From UBA1161 sp049520395 (GTDB lineage: Bacteria > Planctomycetota > Phycisphaerae > Tepidisphaerales > Tepidisphaeraceae), in NCBI GenBank assembly GCA_049520395.1, contig JBEKPV010000027.1:1-25071 (forward strand): a stretch of DNA of 25,071 nt, in the 5' to 3' direction. The notes below the pieces were generated by a model. The model had not been told where the DNA came from and searched no databases. It saw only the letters and a list, made by a program, of their open reading frames with translations. Each line of letters opens with the position of its first letter. Positions within the stretch are counted from its first letter, which is position 1. A program made the translations under genes and the position numbers. Below, piece after piece: positions 7,589 to 15,803 of this stretch.

Positions 7589-8080
7589 TCAGCCGACCGC
7601 GTCCATCACTCCAATTCGCGAGGCGACCTTGGGCCCGCCGCTGCGCGTATAAATTCCCGCGCGCTCGATCGCTCCCGCGACGAGGCGCACGGCGGTGTTC
7701 AAATGCCCGAGCACGGCGGCCGATAATTTCGTCGCCATGTTGGCACGCTGCGAAATTTTCGAGGCCAAAGCGCGCAACTGGCCTCGCAGATTTTCAAAAT
7801 CCGAGGCATACGGCGGAAAAAGCTCCATGATCCGCGTGATGCTCGGCTCCTCGTTTAATTTCGCGCCGGCGGCAATCTGGCGGACCAAGGCGCGGCGTTT
7901 ATGCTCCAGACTGATCAGGCGCAGACGGGTCGCCTCCTGGTCGTGGCCGACTTCCAGCATGGTCTTAATGTCAAATTTCTTCATTGCCGCGTATTGGGCC
8001 TCCAGTTGCGACAACAAATTGCCCTGCTCGACGATGAGTTGCTGCAGAATCACCTTCAAATCAGAAATCTGCCGGGACAT
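7589..8080 (-). CDS. flgN: FlgN-like export chaperone
   Basis: Cytoplasmic chaperone that keeps FlgK and FlgL export-competent. The 163-residue product is predicted helical throughout, with an N-terminal heptad-like pattern (LKVILQQLIVEQGNLLSQLEAQYAAM, residues about 8-33, then LRLISLEHKRRALVRQIA) typical of the FlgN fold. The family is poorly conserved, so position just upstream of flgK is part of the evidence. The start is the ATG at 8080 because GGGAG stands 5 nt upstream; an extension to 8155 would overlap flgJ deeply and lacks such a site. The gene overlaps the 3' end of flgJ by 20 nt, suggesting translational coupling. No flgM is visible next to it. Confidence 0.82.
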   Translation of the reverse strand: MSRQISDLKVILQQLIVEQGNLLSQLEAQYAAMKKFDIKTMLEVGHDQEATRLRLISLEHKRRALVRQIAAGAKLNEEPSITRIMELFPPYASDFENLRGQLRALASKISQRANMATKLSAAVLGHLNTAVRLVAGAIERAGIYTRSGGPKVASRIGVMDAVG

Positions 8081-8537
8081 CGTTACTCCCTGGGGCGACA
8101 GGTATTGGCGACCGAGCGCCGGGCGGCGTCGGATGGAAGCGATCGGCGCCTTCACGCTCCTGGTTGATCTTGGATAGATGATGTTTGGCGTAGGCGTTCT
8201 TGGCTTCGATGCGGTTGACGATGGAATTCACCAGTTTTGCGCCCGCGCCGCGGGTCATGTGGTTGGTGAGTTCCTGATCGTAGAGTTCGTTGAAGGCTTC
8301 GCCGCCCTGACCGCCGTCGAAAAGATCGCTGTGGAACGGGTCCTGCCGCATCTGTTTGAGAATGGGGCCGAAAAAAGATTGGGCGATCCATTTGCGTGTT
8401 TGCTGCTCGAGGGCGTCGTGCTGGCTGGGCTTGACGCGGCTGTTGGGCACGTACCGCGAATGCAAACCCGAAGCCGTGGATTGCCTGGAGTGTTTCATCT
8501 CTTCAGCGGCCTGCCAGATGGAGGGGGATACGTCCAT
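8061..8537 (-). CDS. flgJ: FlgJ-type rod-binding protein without muramidase domain
   Basis: A 158-residue protein with the rod-binding domain (about residues 45-108): FFGPILKQMRQDPFHSDLF, GGEAFNELYDQELTNHM and GAGAKLVNSIVNRI. It corresponds to the N-terminal half of E. coli FlgJ (313 residues), which scaffolds the rod. The peptidoglycan-cleaving glucosaminidase half is missing, as is common outside beta/gamma-proteobacteria, so a separate hydrolase must open the wall. The C-terminal 35 residues are proline-rich and probably unstructured. The ATG at 8537 lies 3 nt after the flgI stop, and its GAGGA ribosome-binding site sits inside the last codons of flgI, so the genes are coupled. Confidence 0.88.
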   Translation of the reverse strand: MDVSPSIWQAAEEMKHSRQSTASGLHSRYVPNSRVKPSQHDALEQQTRKWIAQSFFGPILKQMRQDPFHSDLFDGGQGGEAFNELYDQELTNHMTRGAGAKLVNSIVNRIEAKNAYAKHHLSKINQEREGADRFHPTPPGARSPIPVAPGSNDVPADF

Positions 8538-8540
8538 GGG

Positions 8541-9614
8541 TTAATCCTCGATTAATTTCGCGTGAAGTTTTCCGGTTCGGTAAAGCTCTTTGATGATGTC
8601 GATCCGGTCCTGGGCGGGAACTTTGAGCTGCTCCATCGCGTCGACGAGGTCTTCGAGATTTCCGGTGGATTCGCCGGTGGAAACGGCGACCGTATCGCGC
8701 TCGGTCACCTGCGGGTTGCGCGCCGTTGGAGTCGGCGTGGGGACGACGGTGGAGATGGATAAGCCGTTGTGGCTGATGACGACGGGGCTGATCTCCACGT
8801 CGCCGGTCATAATGATGGTGCCGGTCTTTTCGTTGATGGTGACGCGCGCTTCCGTGGAAAGAAGCTGCACGGGAAGCTGCTGAATGCGGGCGATGAAGCT
8901 GTCGGGAAGTTCCCTTTCGTTGCTGGGGATGGTGACCTGAATGTTCTTGGCGTCGATGGCAATGGCGAGCGTTTCCCCGTCCAGCGCTTCCGAATCGTTG
9001 ATCATCTTGGCGATGCGACTGGCGGTGGCCCAACTGGCGGCGGGATCGTCGAGGATCAGAGTGAATCGTCCGCTGGAGTCGATAACGTGCGCGGGAAGGT
9101 CGGCTTCCATGACCGCCCCACCGGCGGCCGCTTTAATGACGCCGACCGTTGGCGTGCTGGGGTCTTCGAGCGACACCGGACCTTCCGCAAGCGCGAGCAA
9201 CGGGCCGCCGGGGATCGGGCCTTGCATTGGCGTGACGAACAATCGCCCGCCGCGCAGACTCGCCGCGGCGCCGCAACTGGTGACGTAAACGTCCAGATGA
9301 TCGCCGTCACGAACGCCCGCTTCCGGGACGGTGGCAGTCACCATCACCACGGCAACATTCGAGGCATTGGCCAGTTCGAGAACGGTTACGGGATCGGCGA
9401 ACTTGGCGAGCATCGACCGCAAAGGATTAATCGCGGCGGCGAAACCGCCTCCGTCGCCAGTGCCTTTCAGGCCGTAAACCAGGCCCAAACCGGTGAGGAT
9501 ATTGGTGCGTTCCCCGCCAATGCGCGTGATGTCGGCGACCTTGACGGCCTGGGCGCTGTTAGGTCCGATAACTGACGCCGCCAACACGACCAATATGCAA
9601 AGCCTGAATCTCAT
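8541..9614 (-). CDS. flgI: FlgI, flagellar P-ring protein
   Basis: Builds the periplasmic ring around the rod. The 357 residues match the usual length (about 365). A Sec signal peptide is visible (MRFRLCILVVLAASVIGPNSAQA), followed by the family start VADITRIGGERTNILTGLGLVYGLKGTGDGGG. Further typical segments are ANASNVAVVMVTATVP, the glycine-rich GRLFVTPMQGP, and IIMTGDVEISPVVISHNGLSIS. The C-terminus LEDLVDAMEQLKVPAQDRIDI is the conserved end. The ATG at 9614 follows GAGAGG closely and lies 31 bp after flgH. Presence of P- and L-ring genes implies a Gram-negative type envelope with a peptidoglycan layer and an outer membrane. Confidence 0.97.
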   Translation of the reverse strand: MRFRLCILVVLAASVIGPNSAQAVKVADITRIGGERTNILTGLGLVYGLKGTGDGGGFAAAINPLRSMLAKFADPVTVLELANASNVAVVMVTATVPEAGVRDGDHLDVYVTSCGAAASLRGGRLFVTPMQGPIPGGPLLALAEGPVSLEDPSTPTVGVIKAAAGGAVMEADLPAHVIDSSGRFTLILDDPAASWATASRIAKMINDSEALDGETLAIAIDAKNIQVTIPSNERELPDSFIARIQQLPVQLLSTEARVTINEKTGTIIMTGDVEISPVVISHNGLSISTVVPTPTPTARNPQVTERDTVAVSTGESTGNLEDLVDAMEQLKVPAQDRIDIIKELYRTGKLHAKLIED

Positions 9615-9645
9615 AAACCTCTCGTAACGACCAATAATCCAATCG

Positions 9646-10413
9646 TCAGAACGGGTCGATCCAGTCCAATAATCGGGGGAAGAACCCGCGCTTGGTGGTA
9701 TCCCGTATCTGGCCCGTGTGATCCTTCGTTAAATGCAGGTCGTACAACTGGGTGCTGAGGATGCTGTTGTCGGCCGAGATGTCGTCCACGCGACAGGTGC
9801 CGGAGAGACTCATCTTCTGAGTCTCGTCATCCGTCTTGATTGTCTCGCTGGCCTGGAGAACCAGAGTGCCGTTGGGCTTAACGTCGACGACCTCGGCAGT
9901 GATCCGAGCGGTCAGCGAATCGGTCCGATCGACTTCTCCGGAACCCTTCAAATCGCGCGATCCAACCCACTTGAACTCCAGCGGATTGCTCGGCTGCTCC
10001 GGCTCCAGGGAGTTGTGCGAGTTCATATGAATGTAATCCGCAACCTGGCTATCGAAATCGGCGGCCTTTTGCAGATTGTTGTCGCCCTGAGCGGTGTAGG
10101 CACTTTGCTCGTTGACGATGATGGTGACCAGATCATGCTTGTGGAGGAGCTTGGGAGGAGGATCGGGTACGGCAATATAACTGGCGGCGGTCATCGGCGC
10201 GGTGACGACCTCGGTGTCCGATCGCGAATTCATCGTGGCGCGGGCGAGAGAGCCGCCGGCGCGCTCGGAGAGTTCGCCGATCGGAGGGGGCGCGGGGATC
10301 GCACTGGCGGACTGAGAATCGCTTGAATCGGGCGTCGCGGTCTGCGCGTAGGCCGCGGCCGTGAAGGCTAGACAGAACATGAACGCCCCCGCGGCCTTGC
10401 GGATGCTTAGCAT
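9646..10413 (-). CDS. flgH: FlgH, flagellar L-ring protein, apparently not lipidated
   Basis: Forms the outer-membrane ring around the rod. Family segments are LLHKHDLVTIIVNEQSAYTAQG, FKWVGSRDLKGSGEVDRTDSL, ITAEVVDVKPNGTLVLQASE, and a C-terminal half with SGTCRVDDISADNSI and GFFPRLLDWIDPF. I start it at the ATG at 10413 (255 residues): GGGAG lies 8 nt upstream and a signal peptide follows directly (MLSIRKAAGAFMFCLAFTAAAYA, cleavage expected after AYA). A TTG at 10464 overlapping the flgA stop would add 17 residues ahead of the signal. Enteric FlgH is a lipoprotein; here no lipobox cysteine is present, the only nearby Cys (position 14) being inside the hydrophobic core. Confidence 0.93.
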   Translation of the reverse strand: MLSIRKAAGAFMFCLAFTAAAYAQTATPDSSDSQSASAIPAPPPIGELSERAGGSLARATMNSRSDTEVVTAPMTAASYIAVPDPPPKLLHKHDLVTIIVNEQSAYTAQGDNNLQKAADFDSQVADYIHMNSHNSLEPEQPSNPLEFKWVGSRDLKGSGEVDRTDSLTARITAEVVDVKPNGTLVLQASETIKTDDETQKMSLSGTCRVDDISADNSILSTQLYDLHLTKDHTGQIRDTTKRGFFPRLLDWIDPF

Positions 10414-10460
10414 GCGAACAACTCCCGCACTCGTCCCGCCGATGGGCGGAGGAAGCGCGA

Positions 10461-11798
10461 TCAATTGCCGAGCGAAACGCTTCCGGCGTCCGCTGGCTGG
10501 GGTCCGAGGCGGGCTTCCTGCTCGCCGGTGACTACAACATCAAACACGTCCCGGGAGGTCTCACTTCTTACTTTGATGGTCTCCCCCAACACACCGGTCT
10601 CCATCGCGCGTGCGACGCCGCGAATCTGCACGCTGCCGTCGACGAGGGTAATGGTGACCAGTTGCCCAGTGCGAATCAGCGGAACGGGATCGACCATGCG
10701 GCCGGCCATGATTTCGCCGGGTTTCAAATCCTCGGCGGCTTCCTGACCTGCACATTGCGCCAACGTCAGCGGTGCCTCGTCCGGCAACTCATCCACGAGC
10801 ACGTGGCGCGTGATGAAATCCGATTCCCGTAAAACCTCTTTCTGCGCCAGAGGAGTGGCGACCACCACCTGGTCCTCCCAGGCCTGCGCCCTGGCTTCGA
10901 TCTGCACTTTCTTGCTCTCGCTGCCGCTGAAAATCGTTACGTCCCACGCAACCCGGCCCAGATTTCGCAACCGCGTGGCCTCGATGTCGAACTTGAAGCA
11001 GACGTCCGAAAGATCCAGCACCTTTTCGTCCTGCGGACTAAAAGTCATCTGTATCGCGTCAGGGGAAATTGAAAGGCGCTGACAGGCGTCGGCTGTGAGC
11101 AGATCGCGAAGCGTGTGAAACGGCTTGGGAGCGGGCGGCGTGTCGTCGGGCGGAGCGACGGGAGTGGAAGGAAGTACAACGGCGGCGGCGGGCGCGGCGC
11201 CGGCCGATGATGCGTCGCCCTGCGGGCTCGACTCGGCAGATGCAGATGAATCGGAGCCGGCGCCCCCTTGCGAATGGGAGTCGATCCAACTGCGCAGCGC
11301 CTCTTGCTGATCGGTCTGAAGATCGCTTCGCGTCACCGTGCAGGAAGCAGCGCCGACGAAGTTGATCGTCGCCAGGTTGACGCCGGCATCGTGCAGGGTT
11401 TGGCGGATTTCGTCGATGGTGATCGCATGGAACGGCATCGAGCCGTTTAGTCGCAAAACCGTCAGGTCCGCGATGGGCGCAAGAACCGGAGCGTCGGTGC
11501 TGTTCCAACGACAGATCTGTTTGAGCTTCACTTCCGTTCCAACGATCGTGGCCTCGGGACACATCTCCAGCGTGGCGGTAGGAACGATTCCGTCGCTGGA
11601 GCCGTTCACGAATTTTTCCGGGGCCACCGGATCGGGAGCAGGCGCATCGGCGGGAATGTCCGCGGAAAGCGCGGGCGTGTCGGTTTCGTCGCCGAAGCCC
11701 CATTGATGAACCAGCGTCTGCGTTGCCCAGGCCAGAAGCGTGAGAATGACCAGGAGCTGGACCGTTTTCTTTTTTCCAAGCGGCTTGTGGTTGTTCAT
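10461..11798 (-). CDS. flgA: FlgA-type P-ring assembly chaperone, enlarged
   Basis: FlgA is a periplasmic chaperone for P-ring polymerisation. The C-terminal part (about residues 305-430 of 445) is the recognisable SAF/ChapFlgA domain: QVVVATPLAQKEVLRESDF, DLKPGEIMAGRMVDPVPLI and GQLVTITLVDGSVQIRGVARAM. The N-terminus has a hydrophobic segment (residues about 12-30, KTVQLLVILTLLAWATQTLV) that looks like a signal anchor. It is followed by a cysteine-containing domain (about 70-165) and a low-complexity Ser/Ala/Pro linker (about 175-227). The whole is about twice the E. coli length (219). The ATG at 11798 follows GGAGG by 5 nt; an upstream in-frame TTG was rejected. It lies 28 bp after flgG, and the flgH frame follows. 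Confidence 0.88.
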   Translation of the reverse strand: MNNHKPLGKKKTVQLLVILTLLAWATQTLVHQWGFGDETDTPALSADIPADAPAPDPVAPEKFVNGSSDGIVPTATLEMCPEATIVGTEVKLKQICRWNSTDAPVLAPIADLTVLRLNGSMPFHAITIDEIRQTLHDAGVNLATINFVGAASCTVTRSDLQTDQQEALRSWIDSHSQGGAGSDSSASAESSPQGDASSAGAAPAAAVVLPSTPVAPPDDTPPAPKPFHTLRDLLTADACQRLSISPDAIQMTFSPQDEKVLDLSDVCFKFDIEATRLRNLGRVAWDVTIFSGSESKKVQIEARAQAWEDQVVVATPLAQKEVLRESDFITRHVLVDELPDEAPLTLAQCAGQEAAEDLKPGEIMAGRMVDPVPLIRTGQLVTITLVDGSVQIRGVARAMETGVLGETIKVRSETSRDVFDVVVTGEQEARLGPQPADAGSVSLGN

Positions 11799-11826
11799 GG
11801 CGACCTCCAATGTCGCAAAGAAAAAA

Positions 11827-12636
11827 TCAGCCGCGCCGCAGATTGGTGATGGTTTGCAGCGCCTGATCCGCGGTCTGAATCGACTGGCTGTTCATCTCGA
11901 ACGCCCGCTGAGTTTGGATCAGGGTCACCAGTTCCGTGACGGGATCGACGTTGCTCGATTCCAAAAAGTTTTGCAGCACTTCGCCGGAGCCTTGGGCGCC
12001 GGGCTGACTGACGATCGGCGGGCCGGACGACTGCGTCTCCTGGAACAAACTGCCGCCCAGAAGACTCAGACCCTGCGGGTTCACAAACTGGCTGAGCATG
12101 ATCTGCCCGATCTGCGACTGCGTATTGCTGCCGGGCTTGATGCCGGTGATGTTGCCGTCCTGGCTGATCGTGATATTGGTTACGCCGGTCGGAATGCTGA
12201 TGGGCGGAATGAGCGTGTAACCGTCGCCCATGCCGACGACCAGTTGGCCCTGATCGTTGACGAAGAAATTTCCGTTTCGAGTGTAGGCGGTTCCGTCGCC
12301 GAGGGTGTCGAGGACTTTGACGCGGAAGAAACCGGTTCCCTGAATGCCGACGTCCAGATCGCGGCCGGTGTTTTCCAGGCTTCCCTGGGTCAAATCCAAT
12401 TGCGTGTTACTGACGCGCGTGCCCAGACCGACGTAGATACCGCTGGGGGAGATTTCGCCGTTGCCGCTGGTGGTGCCCGGCTCTTTGAGGGTCTGGTAAA
12501 ACAAGTCTTCGAAATTCACGCGGCTGCCTTTGAAAGCGACGGTATCAGCGTTCGCCAGGTTGTTGGCGATAACGTCAATCGCCGTGGAAAGAGCCCTTAA
12601 CCCGGTCGCGGCTGAGTGAAGCGCGGTAATCGCCAT
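11827..12636 (-). CDS. flgG: FlgG, distal rod protein
   Basis: Forms the distal rod of the flagellar axle. The 269 residues fit the family (260). The N-terminus MAITALHSAATGLRALSTAID leads into the rod/hook motif VIANNLANADTVAFKGSRV. The D1 region carries LENTGRDLDVGIQGTGFFRV, TAYTRNGNFFVNDQGQLVV and the GYTLIPPISIP strand. The C-terminal helix is FLESSNVDPVTELVTLIQTQRAFEMNSQSIQTADQALQ, the best FlgG identifier. The segment FEDLFYQTLKEPGT near residues 42-55 corresponds to the FlgG-specific region that gives the rod its stiffness. The ATG at 12636 has a modest GGATGGGA upstream. It lies 31 bp after flgF. Confidence 0.97.
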   Translation of the reverse strand: MAITALHSAATGLRALSTAIDVIANNLANADTVAFKGSRVNFEDLFYQTLKEPGTTSGNGEISPSGIYVGLGTRVSNTQLDLTQGSLENTGRDLDVGIQGTGFFRVKVLDTLGDGTAYTRNGNFFVNDQGQLVVGMGDGYTLIPPISIPTGVTNITISQDGNITGIKPGSNTQSQIGQIMLSQFVNPQGLSLLGGSLFQETQSSGPPIVSQPGAQGSGEVLQNFLESSNVDPVTELVTLIQTQRAFEMNSQSIQTADQALQTITNLRRG

Positions 12637-12667
12637 AGTTTCCCATCCAAATTCAAGGCCAAAAAGC

Positions 12668-13429
12668 CTAGCTGACCTTGCCTACATCACTGATCAGTTT
12701 GTCGAGCGTCTCATCCTGAGTGCGAATCATGTTGGCGTTGGCTTCGAGCTGGCGCTGGGCATCCATCAGCGTGGTCAGTTCGGTGGCCGGATCGACGTTA
12801 GAGCGTTCGAGAAATTGATCGCGCAGTGTCGGATCGACGGAATTGACGGCCGCCCCCTGCTGGACGGACATGAGGGTGTTGCCTTCCTTTTTCAGATCCG
12901 CCGGATCGGGCACGTTGAAAACGCCGAGCCGCGCCACGGCAGAGCCGTTTTGCGAAACGGTTCCGTCACCGGATATCGTGACCGGCGATCCCGGCTGGAG
13001 ATAAATGGGAGATTGCTTGTTATCCAGAACGTCCGGCCCGTTGCCATCGAAGAGGGCGAGTCGGCCCTGGGAATCCATCACGAACTGCCCGTTGCGCGTC
13101 AGACGCATCTGACCGTTGGCGTTGACCGCGAAATATCCTTCGCCTTCGATGGCGACATCCAGCGGATTTCCCGTCGGCTGCATATCGCCTTGGGAGGTGT
13201 CGACGAGAGTCGGCGTCGCGAGCATTCCGCCGGGCATGTTGCCGGTGGTTGGATCGAACATCGCGCCGGCATCCCCGCCCTCCTGGGCCGCGGTCGGCCG
13301 CTGCTGGAGCAGGGCCAGATCGCGCTTAAAGCCGATGGTTTCGGAATTGGCGATATTGTTGGCGATCACGTCCTGGCGATAGGTGTTCGCCAATACGCCG
13401 GTCGCGGATAAATAAAGCCCGTAGATCAC
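12668..13429 (-). CDS. flgF: FlgF-like rod protein (flagellar basal body rod)
   Basis: Proximal rod component of the FlgE/FlgF/FlgG family, 253 residues. It has the N-terminal motif VIANNIANSETIGFKRDLALLQQ, the D1 core GNPLDVAIEGEGYFAVNANGQMRLTRNGQF, and the C-terminal helix FLERSNVDPATELTTLMDAQRQLEANANMI. I start it at the GTG at 13429 because GGAG stands 7 nt upstream and the protein then begins (V/M)IYGLYLSATGVLANTYRQD, as expected; an upstream GTG at 13462 would add 11 basic residues with no ribosome-binding site. It is the first gene of the flgF-G-A-H-I-J-N-K-L operon. Separation from other rod proteins rests on position ahead of flgG and on overall similarity, so FlgF versus a second FlgG-like protein is not absolutely settled. 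Confidence 0.9.
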   Translation of the reverse strand: MIYGLYLSATGVLANTYRQDVIANNIANSETIGFKRDLALLQQRPTAAQEGGDAGAMFDPTTGNMPGGMLATPTLVDTSQGDMQPTGNPLDVAIEGEGYFAVNANGQMRLTRNGQFVMDSQGRLALFDGNGPDVLDNKQSPIYLQPGSPVTISGDGTVSQNGSAVARLGVFNVPDPADLKKEGNTLMSVQQGAAVNSVDPTLRDQFLERSNVDPATELTTLMDAQRQLEANANMIRTQDETLDKLISDVGKVS

Positions 13430-13468
13430 AGAGTTACTCCGCTTGCGCCATAGAGCATCCACGCCGAT

Positions 13469-13484
13469 AACAAGCCCCGTGCCA
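13469..13484 (-). promoter_or_regulatory. sigma54-like promoter upstream of the flgF operon
   Basis: The minus strand reads TGGCAC (13484-13479), five bases GGGGC, then TTGTT (13473-13469). The -24 box is consensus and the spacing is correct, but the nearly invariant GC of the -12 box is GT. Start would be near 13458, giving a leader of about 30 nt that contains the flgF ribosome-binding site. Position is ideal, sequence only fair. Confidence 0.4.
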
Positions 13485-13684
13485 CGTGCAAAATGGCAAC
13501 AATTAATTGCGAAGTAATTTGGTTCCTAATTTTACATATTTCTTTTAATTTCAAATTGTTATACACATCACATATATAGATTATTTGCTGACTAATGAGG
13601 GCAAAAAACGATACTGTTCGAGGGGGGAAAAAGGCGCAGGAATTGCCGAGGCTCCGCAGGATTCGCGGGAGGGGAAGATCGGGG
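13485..13684. other. AT-rich intergenic region between the exporter operon and flgF
   Basis: About 200 bp without a gene. Bases of roughly 13495-13600 are strikingly AT-rich (runs such as TTTTACATATTTCTTTTAATTT) compared with the GC-rich surroundings, as expected of a promoter or activator region with bent DNA. I see no convincing intrinsic terminator for the permease gene ending at 13685; the only T-tract on the minus strand (13609-13604) follows a 3-bp stem. Confidence 0.5.
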
Positions 13685-14797
13685 TTAGAGCGTCCGCCGG
13701 AAGAGCAAAGTGGCCAGGCCAATGGTCAAAACGGTGAAGCCAAGAAGGAAGGCGAGATCGACGTTAATGGCCATCAGACCTGTGTTCTTTAAGACCAGTT
13801 CCTTGAACCCATCGACCGCATAGGTGAACGGGTCGACGAAGGCGATCGCTTTCATCCAGTTCGGGAACGATTGCGGCGGATAAACGGCGCCACTGGGGAA
13901 ATACAACACCGTATTCAACATCCCAAAGATCGCCCTGGGCACCAGCGGATCGCTCACGCGCACCATGATTAGAAACATCATGCTGATCAGGGCCATCGAC
14001 GTAGCCACCACCAGAACGAGCATTTTGGCCATTCGCAGCGGATTCAGCGGATCGGGGATTCCCGCGATCACCGAGCCGACCGTAATCAAAACAGCCCCGG
14101 CAATGATCGCCTTGATCGCACCGGCAAGCGTGAATCCCAGGATCAATTCAATTTTCCGGATGGGGGTGACGAGGTAGCCCTCGTGGAGGCCGCGGGCTTT
14201 GTCGTCGATGAAGATGATTCCGCCGCCGATCATGGCGGAGACGAAGATGGAGAGCGTGATCGTTCCGGGAAGCAGGAACTGAATATAGGGAACATACGGA
14301 TAGATCTCGACGACGGAGAGATCGACGCTTGCGGTCGTGCGCGGTTGAACGGCCGGGCCGTTGTATGAAACGAGCAGGCCGTTGAGGCTATCCGCCAGCG
14401 CGGAGGCGGAGAATTGATCCGTATTGTCCTCGGCCAAAGCGATCTGGGGACTGGCGCCGGCCAGAACTTTGCGCGAGAATTCCGGCGGAATGCTCAGAAC
14501 CCCGTTTATTTTGCCGTTGCGCAGGTCGGCCAGCGCCGAAGCTTCATCGCTATAGGAAATCGTGTCAAACGTTTTGGCATTGGCGGCGATGGCCTGGCAC
14601 ATTTCCCTGATCTTTATCGCCGGTACGCCGTGGTCTTGGTCGACGACGCCAACGTGAAGATTCTTGATTTTTCCGCCGAAGGCGTAGCCGAGAACCACCA
14701 ATTGCACCAGCGGCATAAGGATCGAAACGATCACCAGCACCGGGCTGCGCCGGAACCGCCGCATATCGCGCTCGATCATGGCCCAAATTCGGTGCAT
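13685..14797 (-). CDS. ABC-2 type transporter permease
   Basis: Integral membrane subunit of an ABC exporter, 370 residues, of the YhhJ/YbhS/YbhR type. One transmembrane helix near the N-terminus (about residues 20-40, PVLVIVSILMPLVQLVVLGYAF) is followed by a soluble extracytoplasmic domain (about 45-170) and then about five helices, with the ABC-2 signature region around IIFIDDKARGLHEGYLVTPIRKIELILG and PSGAVYPPQSFPNWMKAIAFVDPFTYAVDG. The ATG at 14797 has GAGGAG 6 nt upstream. It lies 10 bp after the ATPase stop codon. Substrate cannot be read from sequence; linked TetR and HlyD genes point to efflux of a drug or toxic compound. Confidence 0.92.
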   Translation of the reverse strand: MHRIWAMIERDMRRFRRSPVLVIVSILMPLVQLVVLGYAFGGKIKNLHVGVVDQDHGVPAIKIREMCQAIAANAKTFDTISYSDEASALADLRNGKINGVLSIPPEFSRKVLAGASPQIALAEDNTDQFSASALADSLNGLLVSYNGPAVQPRTTASVDLSVVEIYPYVPYIQFLLPGTITLSIFVSAMIGGGIIFIDDKARGLHEGYLVTPIRKIELILGFTLAGAIKAIIAGAVLITVGSVIAGIPDPLNPLRMAKMLVLVVATSMALISMMFLIMVRVSDPLVPRAIFGMLNTVLYFPSGAVYPPQSFPNWMKAIAFVDPFTYAVDGFKELVLKNTGLMAINVDLAFLLGFTVLTIGLATLLFRRTL

Positions 14798-14807
14798 GGC
14801 GATCTCC

Positions 14808-15800
14808 TCACATTCCTCGATGCGATACAAATGGGCTGTCCGCCGCTGACGGAGCTTGCAGCGTGTCGCGCAACTGGTGGCCGGTGTAATGCACGAAAAC
14901 GTCGTCCAGACTGGTGCTTTGCACGGACAGCGAATTGATGGCCGCGCCGGCGCTACGCGCGGCTTCCATCAGGGCCACGGTGGTACGCGGACCGTTATGC
15001 GACGAAATTCGATAAATATTATCCACCGCCTTCACGTCCGCGACATCATCCAGCGATTTCAGCTTTTGCATCCAATCCTTGGGAGCGCCCGAGAAACTCA
15101 CCTCCAAAACATTTTTCCCGGGAATGGAGGCCTTCAATTTCAGCGGCGAATCGAGGGCGACAAGTTTCCCGTGATCCACGATGGCGATGCGATCGCAGAG
15201 CTTGTCGGCCTCGTCCATGTAGTGCGTCGTGACCAGGATCGTCAGTTGGCGTTCGGTCTTGAGGCGCGAAAGCATGTCCCAGACGCCGACGCGCGAGACG
15301 GGGTCGAGCCCGGTCGTGGGTTCGTCGAGGAAAAAGAGTTTGGGCTCGTGAACGAGTCCGCGGGCGATTTCCAATCGGCGGCGCATGCCCCCCGAGAACA
15401 TTTTGACGGGTTTATCGGCCCATTTCTCAAGATCGACGTCTTTGAGTAATTGCGCGATGGTTTTCAGGCGTCGCTCGCGCGGGATGCCGTAGAGCTTGGC
15501 GAAGATGCTCATATTTTCCTGCGCGCTCAGATCGAGATCGGAGGTCATCGCCTGGGGAATGACGCCGATGGATTGGCGGACGTCGTTGGCCTGGCGCACG
15601 ATGTCGAATCCGTTGACGTACGCCGTTCCCGAGGTCGGCGGGACCAGCGTCGTGAGCATGCGGATGAGCGTCGATTTGCCCGCCCCGTTAGGTCCCAACA
15701 GGCCGAAAACTTCGCCGGGGGCAACGGAAAAACTGATCCAGTCGACGGCGGTAAAATCGCCGAACCGTTTGGTCAGATTCTCCACTTCGATGGCCTGCAT
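14808..15800 (-). CDS. ABC transporter ATP-binding protein, DrrA/CcmA type
   Basis: Energises the partner permease. The 330 residues contain all catalytic elements: Walker A GPNGAGKS at 36-43, Q-loop Gln 83, signature FSGGM at 135-139, Walker B LFFLDEP at 155-161 with the catalytic Glu, and the H-loop His 193 in TTHYMDEA. A C-terminal accessory domain (about 220-315) ends in the STSLDDVFVHYTG segment typical of drug-exporter ATPases. The ATG at 15800 starts 3 nt after the hlyD-like stop, with GGGGAG inside that gene's end, so translation is coupled. Confidence 0.95.
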   Translation of the reverse strand: MQAIEVENLTKRFGDFTAVDWISFSVAPGEVFGLLGPNGAGKSTLIRMLTTLVPPTSGTAYVNGFDIVRQANDVRQSIGVIPQAMTSDLDLSAQENMSIFAKLYGIPRERRLKTIAQLLKDVDLEKWADKPVKMFSGGMRRRLEIARGLVHEPKLFFLDEPTTGLDPVSRVGVWDMLSRLKTERQLTILVTTHYMDEADKLCDRIAIVDHGKLVALDSPLKLKASIPGKNVLEVSFSGAPKDWMQKLKSLDDVADVKAVDNIYRISSHNGPRTTVALMEAARSAGAAINSLSVQSTSLDDVFVHYTGHQLRDTLQAPSAADSPFVSHRGM

Positions 15801-15803
15801 GAA

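Noticed and set aside
7733..7752. TGGCAC on the plus strand within flgN as a sigma54 -24 box
   Set aside because: No TTGC at the proper spacing and no plus-strand gene downstream.
13463..13470. Exact GCCGATAA (sigma28 -10) on the plus strand upstream of flgF
   Set aside because: No TAAA-like -35 at the right distance and no plus-strand gene downstream.
13604..13625. T-tract after a short stem as terminator of the permease gene
   Set aside because: The stem is only 3 bp; not a credible intrinsic terminator.
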